A model generated the notes under the pieces. The model worked only from the letters and a program-made list of their open reading frames with translations. It searched no databases and was not told where the DNA came from. 64,000 bases of DNA from Bodonicaedibacter sp963693005 (GTDB lineage: Bacteria; Pseudomonadota; Alphaproteobacteria; UBA6184): positions 124,001 through 188,000 of the forward strand of contig OY843726.1 in NCBI GenBank assembly GCA_963693005.1, written 5' to 3'. This document shows, one piece after another, positions 26,750 through 40,394 of this stretch. Within the stretch, counting starts at the first letter, position 1; each line of letters starts with the position of its first letter. The translations under genes were made by a program, and so were the position numbers.

Positions 26750-28390
26750 GTGTCATTAGCTCAACTGCAAACGTATTTACAAACCAACCAGATTGACTGG
26801 CTGTTTATCCCTAGGTCAGATGAGTTCTTTGGGGAATATGTGCCCATATGTAATGAACGCTTGCAGTGGGTTTCGGGGTTCTCAGGATCAGCGGGTATAG
26901 CTTTAATTTCGCAAACATCCGCCCATTTGTTTGTAGATGGTAGATATACAATTCAAGCAAAACAAGAGTCGCCAAAATTTAAAATCCACCCCCTATCAGA
27001 AATCTGGTCTGTTATTCAGAGACTTATCACTAAAACACTAACTGTAGGCCTAAATTTCAAATTTCACTCTCGCAGTTTTGTAGAGCAATTAACTTCATTA
27101 GGTTTAAGACTGCAACACCTTGATCCTCATCCAATCGATACCTTATGGGAAGACCGCCCCCAACTTCCCAGTTCAGAAATTTTTCCTCACCCCATAAAAT
27201 ACAGTGGAGAATCCCTGACTTCTAAAATTCATCGAGTAATAGCCGCCTTACCTAAACAAATAGATAGCCTATATGTACACGACCCCCACGAAGTTGCCTG
27301 GGTACTTAATATTCGAGCGAGTGATTTGAATTATACCCCCATTCCTTTATGTCGAGCAATTATACATACTACCGGAGAAACAGAACTCTTTTTAAACAAC
27401 TCAAACATATCTGCACAATTACGCGAACACTTAGGCACAAAAGTGCTAATCACCCCCATGGATCAACTAGAGAAAAAACTAACTAATTACCTGAATATTC
27501 AAATAGACTCCTCTTCCTCTGCTTATGATCAAAAACTTTTATTAAACCAGGCGTTTGTTTTTCCTTCCCCGATTCTAAAAATGCAAGCAATTAAAAACTC
27601 TACTGAAATTCAAGGGATGCGAACAGCACATCACCTAGATAGCATCGCCCTAAAAAAATTTATTGCTTGGATCAAGTCTCAACCTATTGAAAGCCTGTCA
27701 GAAATCAAGAGCGCTGAGAAGTTGGAGTCATTTCGAAAAGAAAATGCTGACTTTCGCCATCCCAGCTTTCCAACTATCTCTGGATTTGGTAGCAACGGTG
27801 CTATAGTGCATTACAAAGCTACTAAACAAACAAACAAACCTTTTTCTTCCAATGGATTGTATCTGTTTGATTCAGGAGGCCAATATCCTTACGGAACCAC
27901 GGATATAACTAGAACTCTTACCTTCGGGACGCCCACCCCTGAGCAAAAGCAAGCCTATACGCTAGTACTAAAGGGACATATTCGTTTGGCAACAGCTATT
28001 TTTCCCAAAGGAACAACAGGACATCAACTCGATGCCCTAGCACGGACAGATCTATGGCAACTAGGGTTAGACTATGCTCATGGAACGGGGCATGGTGTCG
28101 GCTCATTTTTAAGTGTACATGAAGGGCCCGCGAGTATTTCACCTAGAGCAAATAACATTCCTTTAGAACCAGGCATGGTATTGTCCAATGAGCCCGGCTT
28201 TTATAAAGCTAACGCCTATGGCATTCGCATTGAAAATATGATGGTAGTTGTAGAAAGCCATCACAATGGGTTTCTACAATTTGAAACTCTTACAAAAGCC
28301 CCCTACGAAAATGCACTAATTGATCAAGAGTTAATAACAAGCAGTGAGCGGGCATATTTAGATAGTTATGCAACATTTATTTTTTCTTAG
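26750..28390 (+). CDS. pepP: Xaa-Pro aminopeptidase (M24B)
   Basis: This metallopeptidase releases N-terminal residues preceding proline. An N-terminal creatinase-like region (1–160, with WVSGFSGSAGIALI) and a second one precede the catalytic pita-bread domain. All metal ligands are visible: the two Asp in YLFDSGGQYPYGTTDITRT, His in AHGTGHGVGSFLSVHEGP, Glu in LSNEPGFY and Glu in GIRIENMMVV. The 546 residues fit the three-domain form. The start is GTG with AAGGA just upstream. It fits a lifestyle of degrading imported or host peptides. The 3' end overlaps rlpA tail-to-tail by 14 bases. Confidence 0.93.
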   Translation: MSLAQLQTYLQTNQIDWLFIPRSDEFFGEYVPICNERLQWVSGFSGSAGIALISQTSAHLFVDGRYTIQAKQESPKFKIHPLSEIWSVIQRLITKTLTVGLNFKFHSRSFVEQLTSLGLRLQHLDPHPIDTLWEDRPQLPSSEIFPHPIKYSGESLTSKIHRVIAALPKQIDSLYVHDPHEVAWVLNIRASDLNYTPIPLCRAIIHTTGETELFLNNSNISAQLREHLGTKVLITPMDQLEKKLTNYLNIQIDSSSSAYDQKLLLNQAFVFPSPILKMQAIKNSTEIQGMRTAHHLDSIALKKFIAWIKSQPIESLSEIKSAEKLESFRKENADFRHPSFPTISGFGSNGAIVHYKATKQTNKPFSSNGLYLFDSGGQYPYGTTDITRTLTFGTPTPEQKQAYTLVLKGHIRLATAIFPKGTTGHQLDALARTDLWQLGLDYAHGTGHGVGSFLSVHEGPASISPRANNIPLEPGMVLSNEPGFYKANAYGIRIENMMVVVESHHNGFLQFETLTKAPYENALIDQELITSSERAYLDSYATFIFS

Positions 28391-28901
28391 TCTTCATTTT
28401 TCGAATAAGGCTTAAAGTTTCTTCTTCTAAAACTTGAACACGAACATTAATAACCCCCTTATTAATGTCAGAAATCTTTTGAAACGCCCCCCTTGATAAA
28501 TCAAGTAAGCGTCTTGATTTTCCTGGCACATAGGGGCCTCTATCAGTAACCAAAACAACTACTTGCTTGTTATTATCCAAGTTTGTCACTTTAATTAAAC
28601 ATGGAATTGGCAGCGTTCTATGCGCAGCAGTTAATTTATACTGATTATATATTTGCCCAGATGCTGTTTTCCGTCCATGAAAGTCTGATCCATACCAAGA
28701 AGAGGTACCAATCTGGTCATAATCATAGCACTTTTGAGGAGTATAGGTTTTTCCATAAATAGTATAGGATGCCCACGTAGCTCCCGCAAAATAGGCATTA
28801 TTTTTTCCTCGACAAAAATCAACGCGCTGCTCGATATCTGGCTCTTCACAGCTAATAAGCAGAATAGATAACAATGAAAATATCAGAGAAAGTGTACGCA
28901 T
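28377..28901 (-). CDS. rlpA: RlpA-like double-psi beta-barrel lipoprotein
   Basis: This 174-residue lipoprotein has a lipobox LLISC (Cys18) and a double-psi beta-barrel domain with the RlpA signature SSWYGSDFHGRKTASGQIYNQYKLTAAHRTLPI and VTDRGPYVPGKSRRLLDLSRGAF. RlpA proteins are septal lytic transglycosylases that cleave naked glycan strands. The SPOR domain seen in longer members is absent. The position opposite the end of pepP means the two 3' ends overlap. Confidence 0.9.
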   Translation of the reverse strand: MRTLSLIFSLLSILLISCEEPDIEQRVDFCRGKNNAYFAGATWASYTIYGKTYTPQKCYDYDQIGTSSWYGSDFHGRKTASGQIYNQYKLTAAHRTLPIPCLIKVTNLDNNKQVVVLVTDRGPYVPGKSRRLLDLSRGAFQKISDINKGVINVRVQVLEEETLSLIRKMKTKKK

Positions 28902-29076
28902 ACTAAAGATTTTGATGAATTTGTGTTGTGCTCATGGGCAAGACTGTACTCTTCAATGAACAAAAAATCCACAAAAAAGTACAGTTAAGTTTTTGGCAAC
29001 TTATTTTGAAGATAATAAAAGTCACTTTGCAATCAGCAATGTCTTCATTACCTTAATTAGGCTAAGGAGTTTTAGC

Positions 29077-29841
29077 ATGAAAAAATCACTTTTATTACTA
29101 TCTTCAGTTTTAGTATTCTCACTATCAATTTTTCAACCCTCATATGGGGCAGATCATGAACCTTTTGATGTAGCTACCAATGAAGCATCTAAATCGCCCA
29201 CGCTTAGAGCGGTAGCCGCAGAAACTGATTTAAAAAAAATCCGCGCTCATATTCATGGGTATGCTAAAAAAATGGGTGTCCCCGAAAAAGTAAAGGATGT
29301 CGGAGAGGGAACTTTTTGCAGCTGTTTAAGAACCACCTACAACGGAGCCGAACGTTTTCTATTAGAAGAGATTTCCGGACAAGTTTTAGCGCGATTTTTA
29401 GCTATTGCTATGGATGACTTTGCTGATGGTAAACTAGATGGAGTTGCTAACGGAAAAAAAGTAAGCTACTCGCAAGAAGTCGCTAATTTATTGGGTGTTG
29501 AAATTTCTGAAGCAGAGTTACGATCTGAGCCTTTAGATCAACCTTTAGTAAACCGCCTTCTTTCTCTTGCTACAGAAGTGGGCACATTAATCATAGATAC
29601 AAATGGACAAACAGAAAAAGTATTAAGGTCTCTAGGTGATTTTGCAGAGAAGAAAATGCATCGTGCCCGCAAATATTTAGCCTCAGCATTGATCCGTGAA
29701 ACTGATCGAATCATTGCTCTAGAATTAGGTAATGGAGCATTTGATGGCCTTGATTCTGAAGGACTCGTCATTAATTGGAAATCTGAAATGAAGCAGTCAG
29801 TTGAAAGTGCACTAAGCCAAGTATTAGATGGAGTGAGGTAA
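29077..29841 (+). CDS. Secreted orphan protein
   Basis: The ATG 29077–29079 has AAGGAG at the right distance and begins a clear signal peptide MKKSLLLLSSVLVFSLSIFQPSYG. The mature part (about 230 residues) is mostly helical and charged, with CSCLRTTYNGAERFLLEEISGQVLARFLAIAMDDFADGKL as its most distinctive stretch. I recognise no domain. A frame open further upstream is not needed. It is one of several signal-peptide orphans in the window and could act in the periplasm, on the surface or in the host. Confidence 0.75.
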   Translation: MKKSLLLLSSVLVFSLSIFQPSYGADHEPFDVATNEASKSPTLRAVAAETDLKKIRAHIHGYAKKMGVPEKVKDVGEGTFCSCLRTTYNGAERFLLEEISGQVLARFLAIAMDDFADGKLDGVANGKKVSYSQEVANLLGVEISEAELRSEPLDQPLVNRLLSLATEVGTLIIDTNGQTEKVLRSLGDFAEKKMHRARKYLASALIRETDRIIALELGNGAFDGLDSEGLVINWKSEMKQSVESALSQVLDGVR

Positions 29842-29847
29842 CCGCTC

Positions 29848-29874
29848 AGGGTGGAGGCAACTATCCTCCACCCT
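29848..29874. terminator. Hairpin between convergent genes
   Basis: A perfect 10-bp stem (AGGGTGGAGG / CCTCCACCCT) with a 7-base loop fills the 35-base gap between the secreted orphan (plus) and brnQ (minus). There is no clear T-run on either side, so it may act as a bidirectional 3' end structure rather than a classic intrinsic terminator. Confidence 0.55.
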
Positions 29875-29876
29875 AG

Positions 29877-31025
29877 TTATACTGCATATTTCAATAAAGC
29901 CATTATAAGAATCAAACTATAAAACAAAATCTTCTTTAATAACTTGTAAGTTGGAGTGGCTATACTAAACACAGTTAGCATAATTATACTTGGGTAACTC
30001 ATCTCTAGTAGTGGAGTTAAAAACTCAGAAATCCCCTTAAAGTCAAGCAGCGACATCGAGAATGAAATGCTCGTAGTTGCCAATAGAACTATGGGAAAAG
30101 AGCCATCCTTTAGCTTTAATAATTCTACCAAATAACGTGCGTAAATATTATTTAATGCAACAGCTGTAGTCAGACAAGAAAAGATAATTGCTAAGCCTAT
30201 AATCAGGGCTGCAGATGTGCCTAATATATAGGAAGCAATGGAAGGAAGTATCAACTCTGGCGTTGCATTTAAGGGAACTGCCTGTTGGTAATGAGCCCCT
30301 AAATACACGAACCCAAAATATACGACAGCCAACATAACCGCTCCTACGGCGCTTGGCTTAAGCGCAGCCATTATAAGCTTTTTTTGACTGTGGCTATTAG
30401 AAAGGCTTGCTTGAATTTGTTTGAATACTAGAGCAGAAAAGAAAAAAGCAGCAAGCAAATCCATAGTTTGATAACCAGTTAAAAAACCATTGTTTAGTGC
30501 CCTAAATTGAGAAGTAACCACTTGAGGTTCAGGCGCCTTCAAGACCCCAACAAGAATAAGTATAGATAATAGCCCCAACAAAATTGGACTCATCCACTTT
30601 CCTAAAAGGCGCATCATCATTTGATCTTTTAAACACATAATGTATGTCAAAACACAAAACACTCCGCTAAACAATGCTATAGATATGCCTGAAAACATGG
30701 AGTTAATACCGCCATATGCAACTGCAATACAGCGAGGAATAACGCCAAAAGATCCCAAAAGAGACAAGAGAGCCAGAGGTACTACAATAGCCGCTAACGG
30801 CCCTGCCTCTTTAAAAAACGAGATATAACTGCCTCGATGTAACTTGATCACAAACAAACCTAAAAACGGCAATATAATCCCGGTAAGAAACAAGCCTAAG
30901 AATCCGACTAACCAGTACGACCCTGAGGACAATCCTATTGTTAACGGAAACACTAAGTTTCCAGACCCAAAGAACATCGCAAATATAGCGAAACCATAGG
31001 TAAATAAAGACTTATAACTTTGCAT
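29877..31025 (-). CDS. brnQ: Branched-chain amino acid:cation symporter BrnQ
   Basis: This LIVCS-family inner-membrane carrier takes up leucine, isoleucine and valine with Na+ or H+. The N-terminus GFAIFAMFFGSGNLVFPLTIGL is diagnostic, followed by GFLGLFLTGIILPFLGLFVIKL and GGINSMF. It has 382 residues, slightly short, with about eleven to twelve hydrophobic segments. It fits reliance on host amino acids, together with the NAD-glutamate dehydrogenase and peptidase in this window. Confidence 0.92.
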   Translation of the reverse strand: MQSYKSLFTYGFAIFAMFFGSGNLVFPLTIGLSSGSYWLVGFLGLFLTGIILPFLGLFVIKLHRGSYISFFKEAGPLAAIVVPLALLSLLGSFGVIPRCIAVAYGGINSMFSGISIALFSGVFCVLTYIMCLKDQMMMRLLGKWMSPILLGLLSILILVGVLKAPEPQVVTSQFRALNNGFLTGYQTMDLLAAFFFSALVFKQIQASLSNSHSQKKLIMAALKPSAVGAVMLAVVYFGFVYLGAHYQQAVPLNATPELILPSIASYILGTSAALIIGLAIIFSCLTTAVALNNIYARYLVELLKLKDGSFPIVLLATTSISFSMSLLDFKGISEFLTPLLEMSYPSIIMLTVFSIATPTYKLLKKILFYSLILIMALLKYAV

Positions 31026-31205
31026 TTCAAACTCCTGAATTCAAAAAAACTAAAATAGCGGTGAAATTTCTTACGTGAGCTGTACGGCCACATTGATGCT
31101 GACTAATTTTAGCCAAAATTGAATACGGTTACTCGTGTGTTTATTATAGCAATCAAAACTATACATTCAAATATAAACAGCCCAAAATGTTTGCTCAACA
31201 AAAAA

Positions 31206-31997
31206 TTAACTATGCATTAAATCTTTTGCTACAAACAAAACGACTTCCACAAAAATCAACACAATTATTATCCACTCAAGCATAGAGCTATGCTTGTGAT
31301 TCAATTGATCTTCTAAAATCTCCAAAAGATCTTGAATCATAGTAAGCCCCATATTCAAACTTTCAACACGACTTTGTAAATCTAAAAAGTCTGCTGCCAT
31401 ATTGTAATAAGGTTCAATTTCAGAATGGTCCCAAATTACACGAGGAGTATGAATAATATTCAAATTGCTATTAATGGCTGATTTTTGCAAGTACAGTTGC
31501 CCCATTTTTTTAGCAATTTCTGGGCGCTTTAGCGAAGTTTTTCCAGTTTCTGCTAAGCTTTTTGGAATAAACGACATCTTATCCGTCGTCACCTTCAGTT
31601 CTTTTTCATGGGTCGCAAGCTTTACTGACTGGGCCAAAGCATAAGATAGTGACAACTTATACAGCGCATCATTATCATTTTCGATGATAATCGTATCCAT
31701 GACCTCATCAATTATAGTATGATCTCCAACTTTGTATTGGAACTCGTCAATCTCAAATACTCCCAATGGGCTATCCGAAAATTGTTTAATAGCTTCAATA
31801 AATTGTAAGGCTTGAGAATCTTCAACCCCCCAAAAAACCACGGCACCAAAAGAAAATACATAAATGAATTGATGCTCAGACTCGTAAAACACAACATCAT
31901 TAAATCGCTGAGGTTTCTTATCTTTGTTTTGCAAAAAAACAAAGACATCAGAAAGCTTATAGTTTTGGGCAACACTATAGGTTAAACATTTATTCAT
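31206..31997 (-). CDS. RMD1/DUF155 family membrane-anchored protein
   Basis: This 263-residue protein matches the RMD1/YagE (DUF155) family. Characteristic parts are FSFGAVVFWGVED, IIIENDNDALYKLSLSYALAQSVKL, SIPKSLAETGK-like FIPKSLAETGKTSL, and the C-terminal VIWDHSEIEPYYNMAADFLDLQSRVESLN followed by one transmembrane helix (LEWIIIVLIFVEVVLFV). Eukaryotic members (yeast RMD1/RMD8, human RMND1) are tied to mitochondrial translation; bacterial roles are unknown. The ATG at 31995–31997 starts the conserved part. It diverges from pgk with 63 bases between starts. Confidence 0.85.
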   Translation of the reverse strand: MNKCLTYSVAQNYKLSDVFVFLQNKDKKPQRFNDVVFYESEHQFIYVFSFGAVVFWGVEDSQALQFIEAIKQFSDSPLGVFEIDEFQYKVGDHTIIDEVMDTIIIENDNDALYKLSLSYALAQSVKLATHEKELKVTTDKMSFIPKSLAETGKTSLKRPEIAKKMGQLYLQKSAINSNLNIIHTPRVIWDHSEIEPYYNMAADFLDLQSRVESLNMGLTMIQDLLEILEDQLNHKHSSMLEWIIIVLIFVEVVLFVAKDLMHS

Positions 31998-32060
31998 GGA
32001 TATTTTTCTCGAACAGTTTGGTACACTAGTCACTATAAATGAAAATAAGTATGTTTGACA

Positions 32061-33257
32061 ATGAAAACCCTTAAAAATCTTCCCTCCCACCATCAAAATA
32101 TTCTATTAAGAGTCGATTGGAATATCCCCACGAGCAATAACTCCATTATTGACCCAAGTCGAATAATAGCAACGTTACCTACCCTCAACCATCTACTAAA
32201 CCATGGCCACTATGTTACCATTCTCACTCACCGCGGGCGACCAATCGCTAACCAAGACAATATACATCTAAGTTTTAGACCCCTCTTAAATCAACTCAAT
32301 CAGCTTTGCTCGAAAAACTTCTTATTCATAGATACGTTAAATCAACTCGGCACTCAATGGAATCAGTCACGTGTATCCTTGTTTGAAAATTTACGATTTT
32401 TCTCAGGTGAAATCGATAATAACTCAGAGTTCTCAACGCAGCTTTTTTCCGGAGCAGCTGCCTACGTTAATGACGCCTTCTCTGTTTCTCATCGCGCTCA
32501 TGCCTCAGTAGAAGCCATAACACAACACGGCCCTTCTTTTGTAGGCAACTTAATGGAAAAAGAGCTGTCTGCACTTGCACTGTTTGTGCAAACTCCCAGA
32601 GCCTCAATGACGGCAATTTGCGGGGGTGCAAAAATAGGCAGTAAGCTTCCGTTTATAAAACATATGACTAAAAAAGCATCAACTATCGCCTTAGTTGGAG
32701 GCATTGCAAATACTTTTTTGACAGCAAAAGGGCTGAATCTTGGAAAATCACTCGTTGATCACGATTCACTTCATATAGCAAACGACATTATTAAACTTGC
32801 TGAAGAAAACAAGTGTAAATTGTGGCTGCCAAACTATGTGCGTGTCGCTAAGTCTTTAGATGATACCCCTACAATAAAACATGTTTCTACAGTCAGCCCA
32901 GATGAAGCTATTTTTGATATGGCTAAACAAAGTTATGAATCTCTACTCGCTAGTTGTAATACTTCAGAAACTATAATCTGGAATGGCGCAGCAGGCGTTT
33001 TAGAGCATCCTAATTGGAGCGAAGGAACCTTTTCCATAGCTAACGGGCTTGCCGCCCTAACAAAAAACAAAAATATTCCTACTTTAGCTGGAGGTGGAGA
33101 AACAGTAATGGCGCTACAGCAAACAAAAACCATCAACAAGCTTAGTTATGTTTCGCTGGCAGGAGGAGCTTTCATGGAATATATTTCTGGTGAAGTTTTA
33201 CCGGGAGTTGATGCGCTAGAAAGAAAATGGCGCACCCAAGAGGAGTCGAACCCCTAA
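32061..33257 (+). CDS. pgk: Phosphoglycerate kinase
   Basis: This glycolytic enzyme transfers phosphate between 1,3-bisphosphoglycerate and ADP. Motifs are NILLRVDWNIP at the start, HRGRP, NDAFSVSHRAHAS, GGAKIGSKLPFIKHM, IIWNGAAGVLE and the nucleotide-end AGGGETVMAL. With 398 residues it is full length. I take ATG 32061; a TTG two codons earlier is possible. The last ten codons lie inside the tRNA-Arg gene on the other strand, so the C-terminus WRTQEESNP is antisense tRNA sequence. The natural C-terminus was probably a little shorter or was changed when the tRNA came to overlap. Confidence 0.93.
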   Translation: MKTLKNLPSHHQNILLRVDWNIPTSNNSIIDPSRIIATLPTLNHLLNHGHYVTILTHRGRPIANQDNIHLSFRPLLNQLNQLCSKNFLFIDTLNQLGTQWNQSRVSLFENLRFFSGEIDNNSEFSTQLFSGAAAYVNDAFSVSHRAHASVEAITQHGPSFVGNLMEKELSALALFVQTPRASMTAICGGAKIGSKLPFIKHMTKKASTIALVGGIANTFLTAKGLNLGKSLVDHDSLHIANDIIKLAEENKCKLWLPNYVRVAKSLDDTPTIKHVSTVSPDEAIFDMAKQSYESLLASCNTSETIIWNGAAGVLEHPNWSEGTFSIANGLAALTKNKNIPTLAGGGETVMALQQTKTINKLSYVSLAGGAFMEYISGEVLPGVDALERKWRTQEESNP

Positions 33258-33304
33258 CCTTCAGATCCGTAGTCTGACGCTCTATCCAATTGAGCTATGG
33301 GTGC
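33228..33304 (-). tRNA. tRNA-Arg (ACG)
   Basis: A full cloverleaf on the minus strand: acceptor GCACCCA pairing with TGGGTGC, anticodon stem TCAGA/TCTGA with loop CTACGGA (anticodon ACG, normally edited to ICG), T loop GGTTCGACTC and an encoded CCA. It overlaps the last 30 bases of pgk in the opposite orientation. Confidence 0.97.
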
Positions 33305-33399
33305 GCAATGAGCCCTTTATACAAGATTCTTTCTATAAACGCAACAGGAAAAACAGCGCTTCACAAAATTAACTCAATACTCTAAACTATACATAGAAA

Positions 33400-33972
33400 A
33401 TGAACACTACCCTTATGACAAATAGTGCCACAATAATTTTAGAGCTCCATAATCAACGTCAAACTCATGTTGTGCCCCACAACCCTCTCTGGCCGAAGAT
33501 TTTCACTGCCGAAGAAAAGACACTTCGGCCTCTTTTTATTCATCAAGCAACAACGATTGAACATATTGGCAGTACTGCAATAGTTGATATGCCAGCAAAA
33601 CCTATTATTGATATAATGATACTGCTGCCAGATGTTTTAGATATCCTCCGCATAGTCCCTCAGTTGGAGCACTTAGGATATCTCTATGGGGGAGAATTTG
33701 GCATTTCTGGACGACATTTTTTTTGTAAAGGCGACAGAACTCATTGCAATTTCCATATTCATGTCTATAGTCAAATAGACCCAGCTGCTAAAAACCACCG
33801 ATTGTTTCAGCTCTATTTAACGAAACACCCCCGCACATGCAAAGCCTATGCAAAACTCAAACAAACGCTAGCAAATCAATACCCTCACGATCGTACTGCC
33901 TATACAAAGGGCAAACATGACTTTATCCAAAACGTTTTACTAAAAGTAAACAATAAAAAAGTCTCCGAATAA
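33400..33972 (+). CDS. GrpB/UPF0157 family protein (nucleotidyltransferase-like)
   Basis: This 190-residue protein is of the GrpB/UPF0157 family, whose fold resembles nucleotidyltransferases. Family signatures are VVPHNPLWPKIFTAEEKTL, the core IEHIGSTAIVDMPAKPIIDIMI, GYLYGGEFGISGRHFFCKG and HIHVYSQ. The function is unknown; the family is sometimes fused to dephospho-CoA kinase. The start could be ATG 33400 or ATG 33415; neither has a strong ribosome-binding site. Confidence 0.85.
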   Translation: MNTTLMTNSATIILELHNQRQTHVVPHNPLWPKIFTAEEKTLRPLFIHQATTIEHIGSTAIVDMPAKPIIDIMILLPDVLDILRIVPQLEHLGYLYGGEFGISGRHFFCKGDRTHCNFHIHVYSQIDPAAKNHRLFQLYLTKHPRTCKAYAKLKQTLANQYPHDRTAYTKGKHDFIQNVLLKVNNKKVSE

Positions 33973-34664
33973 AGAAAAGTATAGCAAAATATCTATAAGT
34001 ATTGCTAAGCTAAAGCTTAAAGTTACCCGGTTTAGCATCTGCAAGATGCTCTCACTCTATTGAATTTGTACTAACTCTTCTTTCCTTGACTCTAACGCTT
34101 GAAGCATATAATTAATTTCTATTTTTTTACATGCATCAAACATAATTTTTTAGCATCACTTTCTCAATTTTTCTGAATTAACCTGTCTGTTTAAGGCAAA
34201 GTTTTATAAAAAGTCAGAAAAGAAATAAGGAATTAAAGTATCTTAATCCTACCTTTCTGAATAATTGTATTAAAAAATAATTTATCAAGCACTCCAGCCT
34301 AAATTATCCCCTACATTTCATAGATCCTATCTTGAACGGCCTCTTAAACTAAGCTCTTCCGCAAAAAAGAATCTATAGAAAACAACAAATAAAAAGCTAA
34401 TTTTGAGAAACTATAATTTTTAATGAATTTGAGCCATCCTTCAACTTCAGAACTTCCGAACATTTACCTATTTTGGCGTTAGTATTAATCAGAAATGATA
34501 CTATCACATAGCTAAACTTGATCTTTAGTACAAAACTTTACTAAAAGCTCAATTATAAATTGTGGGTAGGTATAGTATAGATGTCAATCGAGTAGAGTCA
34601 GTTATACAGGAGGTAATAGTTATATAAAAAAAACCTCCCTAGTAGGGAGGTTGAGTTCTAATAG
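33973..34664. other. About 690 bases without a supported gene
   Basis: This AT-rich stretch separates the GrpB-family gene from rpmJ. It holds short palindromes (TAAGCTAAAGCTTA near 34008; AGCATCT/AGATGCT near 34036–34052) and a 28-codon minus-strand frame near 34060–34145 without enough support to call. The last 40 bases hold the rpmJ terminator. An unannotated small RNA or decayed gene is possible. Confidence 0.5.
34626..34652 (-). terminator. Intrinsic terminator of rpmJ
   Basis: On the minus strand a perfect 9-bp stem (AACCTCCCT / AGGGAGGTT, 3-base loop) is followed by a run of T, 12 bases after the rpmJ stop. Confidence 0.93.
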
Positions 34665-34790
34665 TTAGGCTTGTTTAGCCTTAAACTTGGGGTTAGTTTT
34701 ATTAATGACAAGAAGGCGGCCTTTTCGGCGGATCAATTTACAATCTTTATGGCGACTTTTCGCTGACTTTAAAGAACTTAATACTTTCAT
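34665..34790 (-). CDS. rpmJ: Ribosomal protein bL36
   Basis: This is a 41-residue 50S subunit protein: MKVLSSLKSAKSRHKDCKLI, then RRKGRLLVINKTNPKFKAKQA. It is the form with residual zinc-site changes: one Cys (CKLI) remains and the usual later Cys/His are replaced (VINKTN), i.e. the C-minus type. It is a single-gene unit downstream of the rRNA operon, with its own terminator; GAGAAG lies about six bases before the ATG. Confidence 0.95.
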   Translation of the reverse strand: MKVLSSLKSAKSRHKDCKLIRRKGRLLVINKTNPKFKAKQA

Positions 34791-34844
34791 AATCTTCTCG
34801 TTGATTAATTACTAGGATTTAAATGACAGTATTCTGACGAATCC

Positions 34845-34993
34845 AAATGGTTATTAATAGGCTTGGCGGCGACCAACTTTCCCACACCTTAAGATGTAGT
34901 ATCATAGGCGCTGGGGACTTTCACGGTGGAGTTCGATATGGGATCCTGTGTTTAATTCCCCGCCATAGCGACCAAGCCGACTAATAACCATTT
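34845..34993 (-). repeat. 12-bp inverted repeat enclosing 5S rRNA
   Basis: AAATGGTTATTA (34845–34856) and TAATAACCATTT (34982–34993) are perfect complements on either side of 5S. They extend the 5S terminal helix and are likely an RNase III/E-type processing stalk. Confidence 0.8.
34861..34979 (-). rRNA. rrf: 5S ribosomal RNA
   Basis: About 119 bases on the minus strand, with terminal helix GGCTTGG/CCAAGCC and the conserved region CCCATATCGAACTC. It is the last rRNA of the operon; ends are approximate. Confidence 0.95.
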
Positions 34994-35045
34994 TCAAACA
35001 CTCTTTTATGAACTAAATTCACTTAAAACTTACGCATCCGAGAAT

Positions 35046-37870
<2,825 letters not shown>

Positions 37871-38073
37871 AATCTTAAGAGCTTAGTATCAATTGAATTT
37901 AGTTTTGCGATTATATTCAATGTCTTTCAACATCCAATATAACTCGCGGTCAACTAGAATGTTTGTTTTGGTTTCGTCTTTACACTGTTATCCAACTAAA
38001 GCTATTAAACTTTACGTCTAATTTACTTTCAAATCGTAATCCATTTCAGTACTACAGTATTCCACCAACTTAA

Positions 38074-38149
38074 TGGTGGAGGTGAACGGAATCGAACCGA
38101 TGACCTCCTGCATGCAAAGCAGGCGCTCTCCCAACTGAGCTACACCCCC
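38074..38149 (-). tRNA. tRNA-Ala (TGC)
   Basis: A complete cloverleaf in the 16S–23S spacer: acceptor GGGGGTG/CACCTCC, anticodon loop TTTGCAT within CTGC…GCAG (anticodon TGC), and encoded CCA. Confidence 0.98.
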
Positions 38150-38154
38150 ATAAG

Positions 38155-38231
<77 letters not shown>

Positions 38232-38280
38232 TTAAGGTTAAGGATCTTCACCGACCCTTCCCATAGCCTGTAATACTTAA

Positions 38281-39999
<1,719 letters not shown>

Positions 40000-40394
40000 T
40001 TTAAACTTGTTATCCATCTGTGATCAAACCCAGTATTCCTAGGCCTCTCACCCTGCCGACCCGCTCTCGCTGTCGTCTCAACCTTTCTACACTAACCCCC
40101 TACCCGCGTCAATACCTATTTTATGTTTTCTTTAACTTTTTCTTCTTTTTCTACTCTCCTCTTCCTTTCCTCTTTTTTCCTCACTTATATATGCCTTCTA
40201 CTTATATCTCATACCATCCCCTACTAACTCAAACCTATATTACTTAACTAAGGTTAACTTTTACTTAATTCTCTCCCTTTAATCCTCTCCTCTCTTTTAA
40301 ATTCTTGAAATTTGGATTAACTGACTTGAATACTTTCTAAAAGAACCCTACATAGCAAAAGTAACCCATTAATTAATCAATCAGGAACTCACAC

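Noticed and set aside
40020..40247. 75-codon frame in the rRNA leader
   Set aside because: The sequence is a pyrimidine-rich low-complexity stretch giving Phe/Pro/Tyr-rich translation, with no ribosome-binding site.
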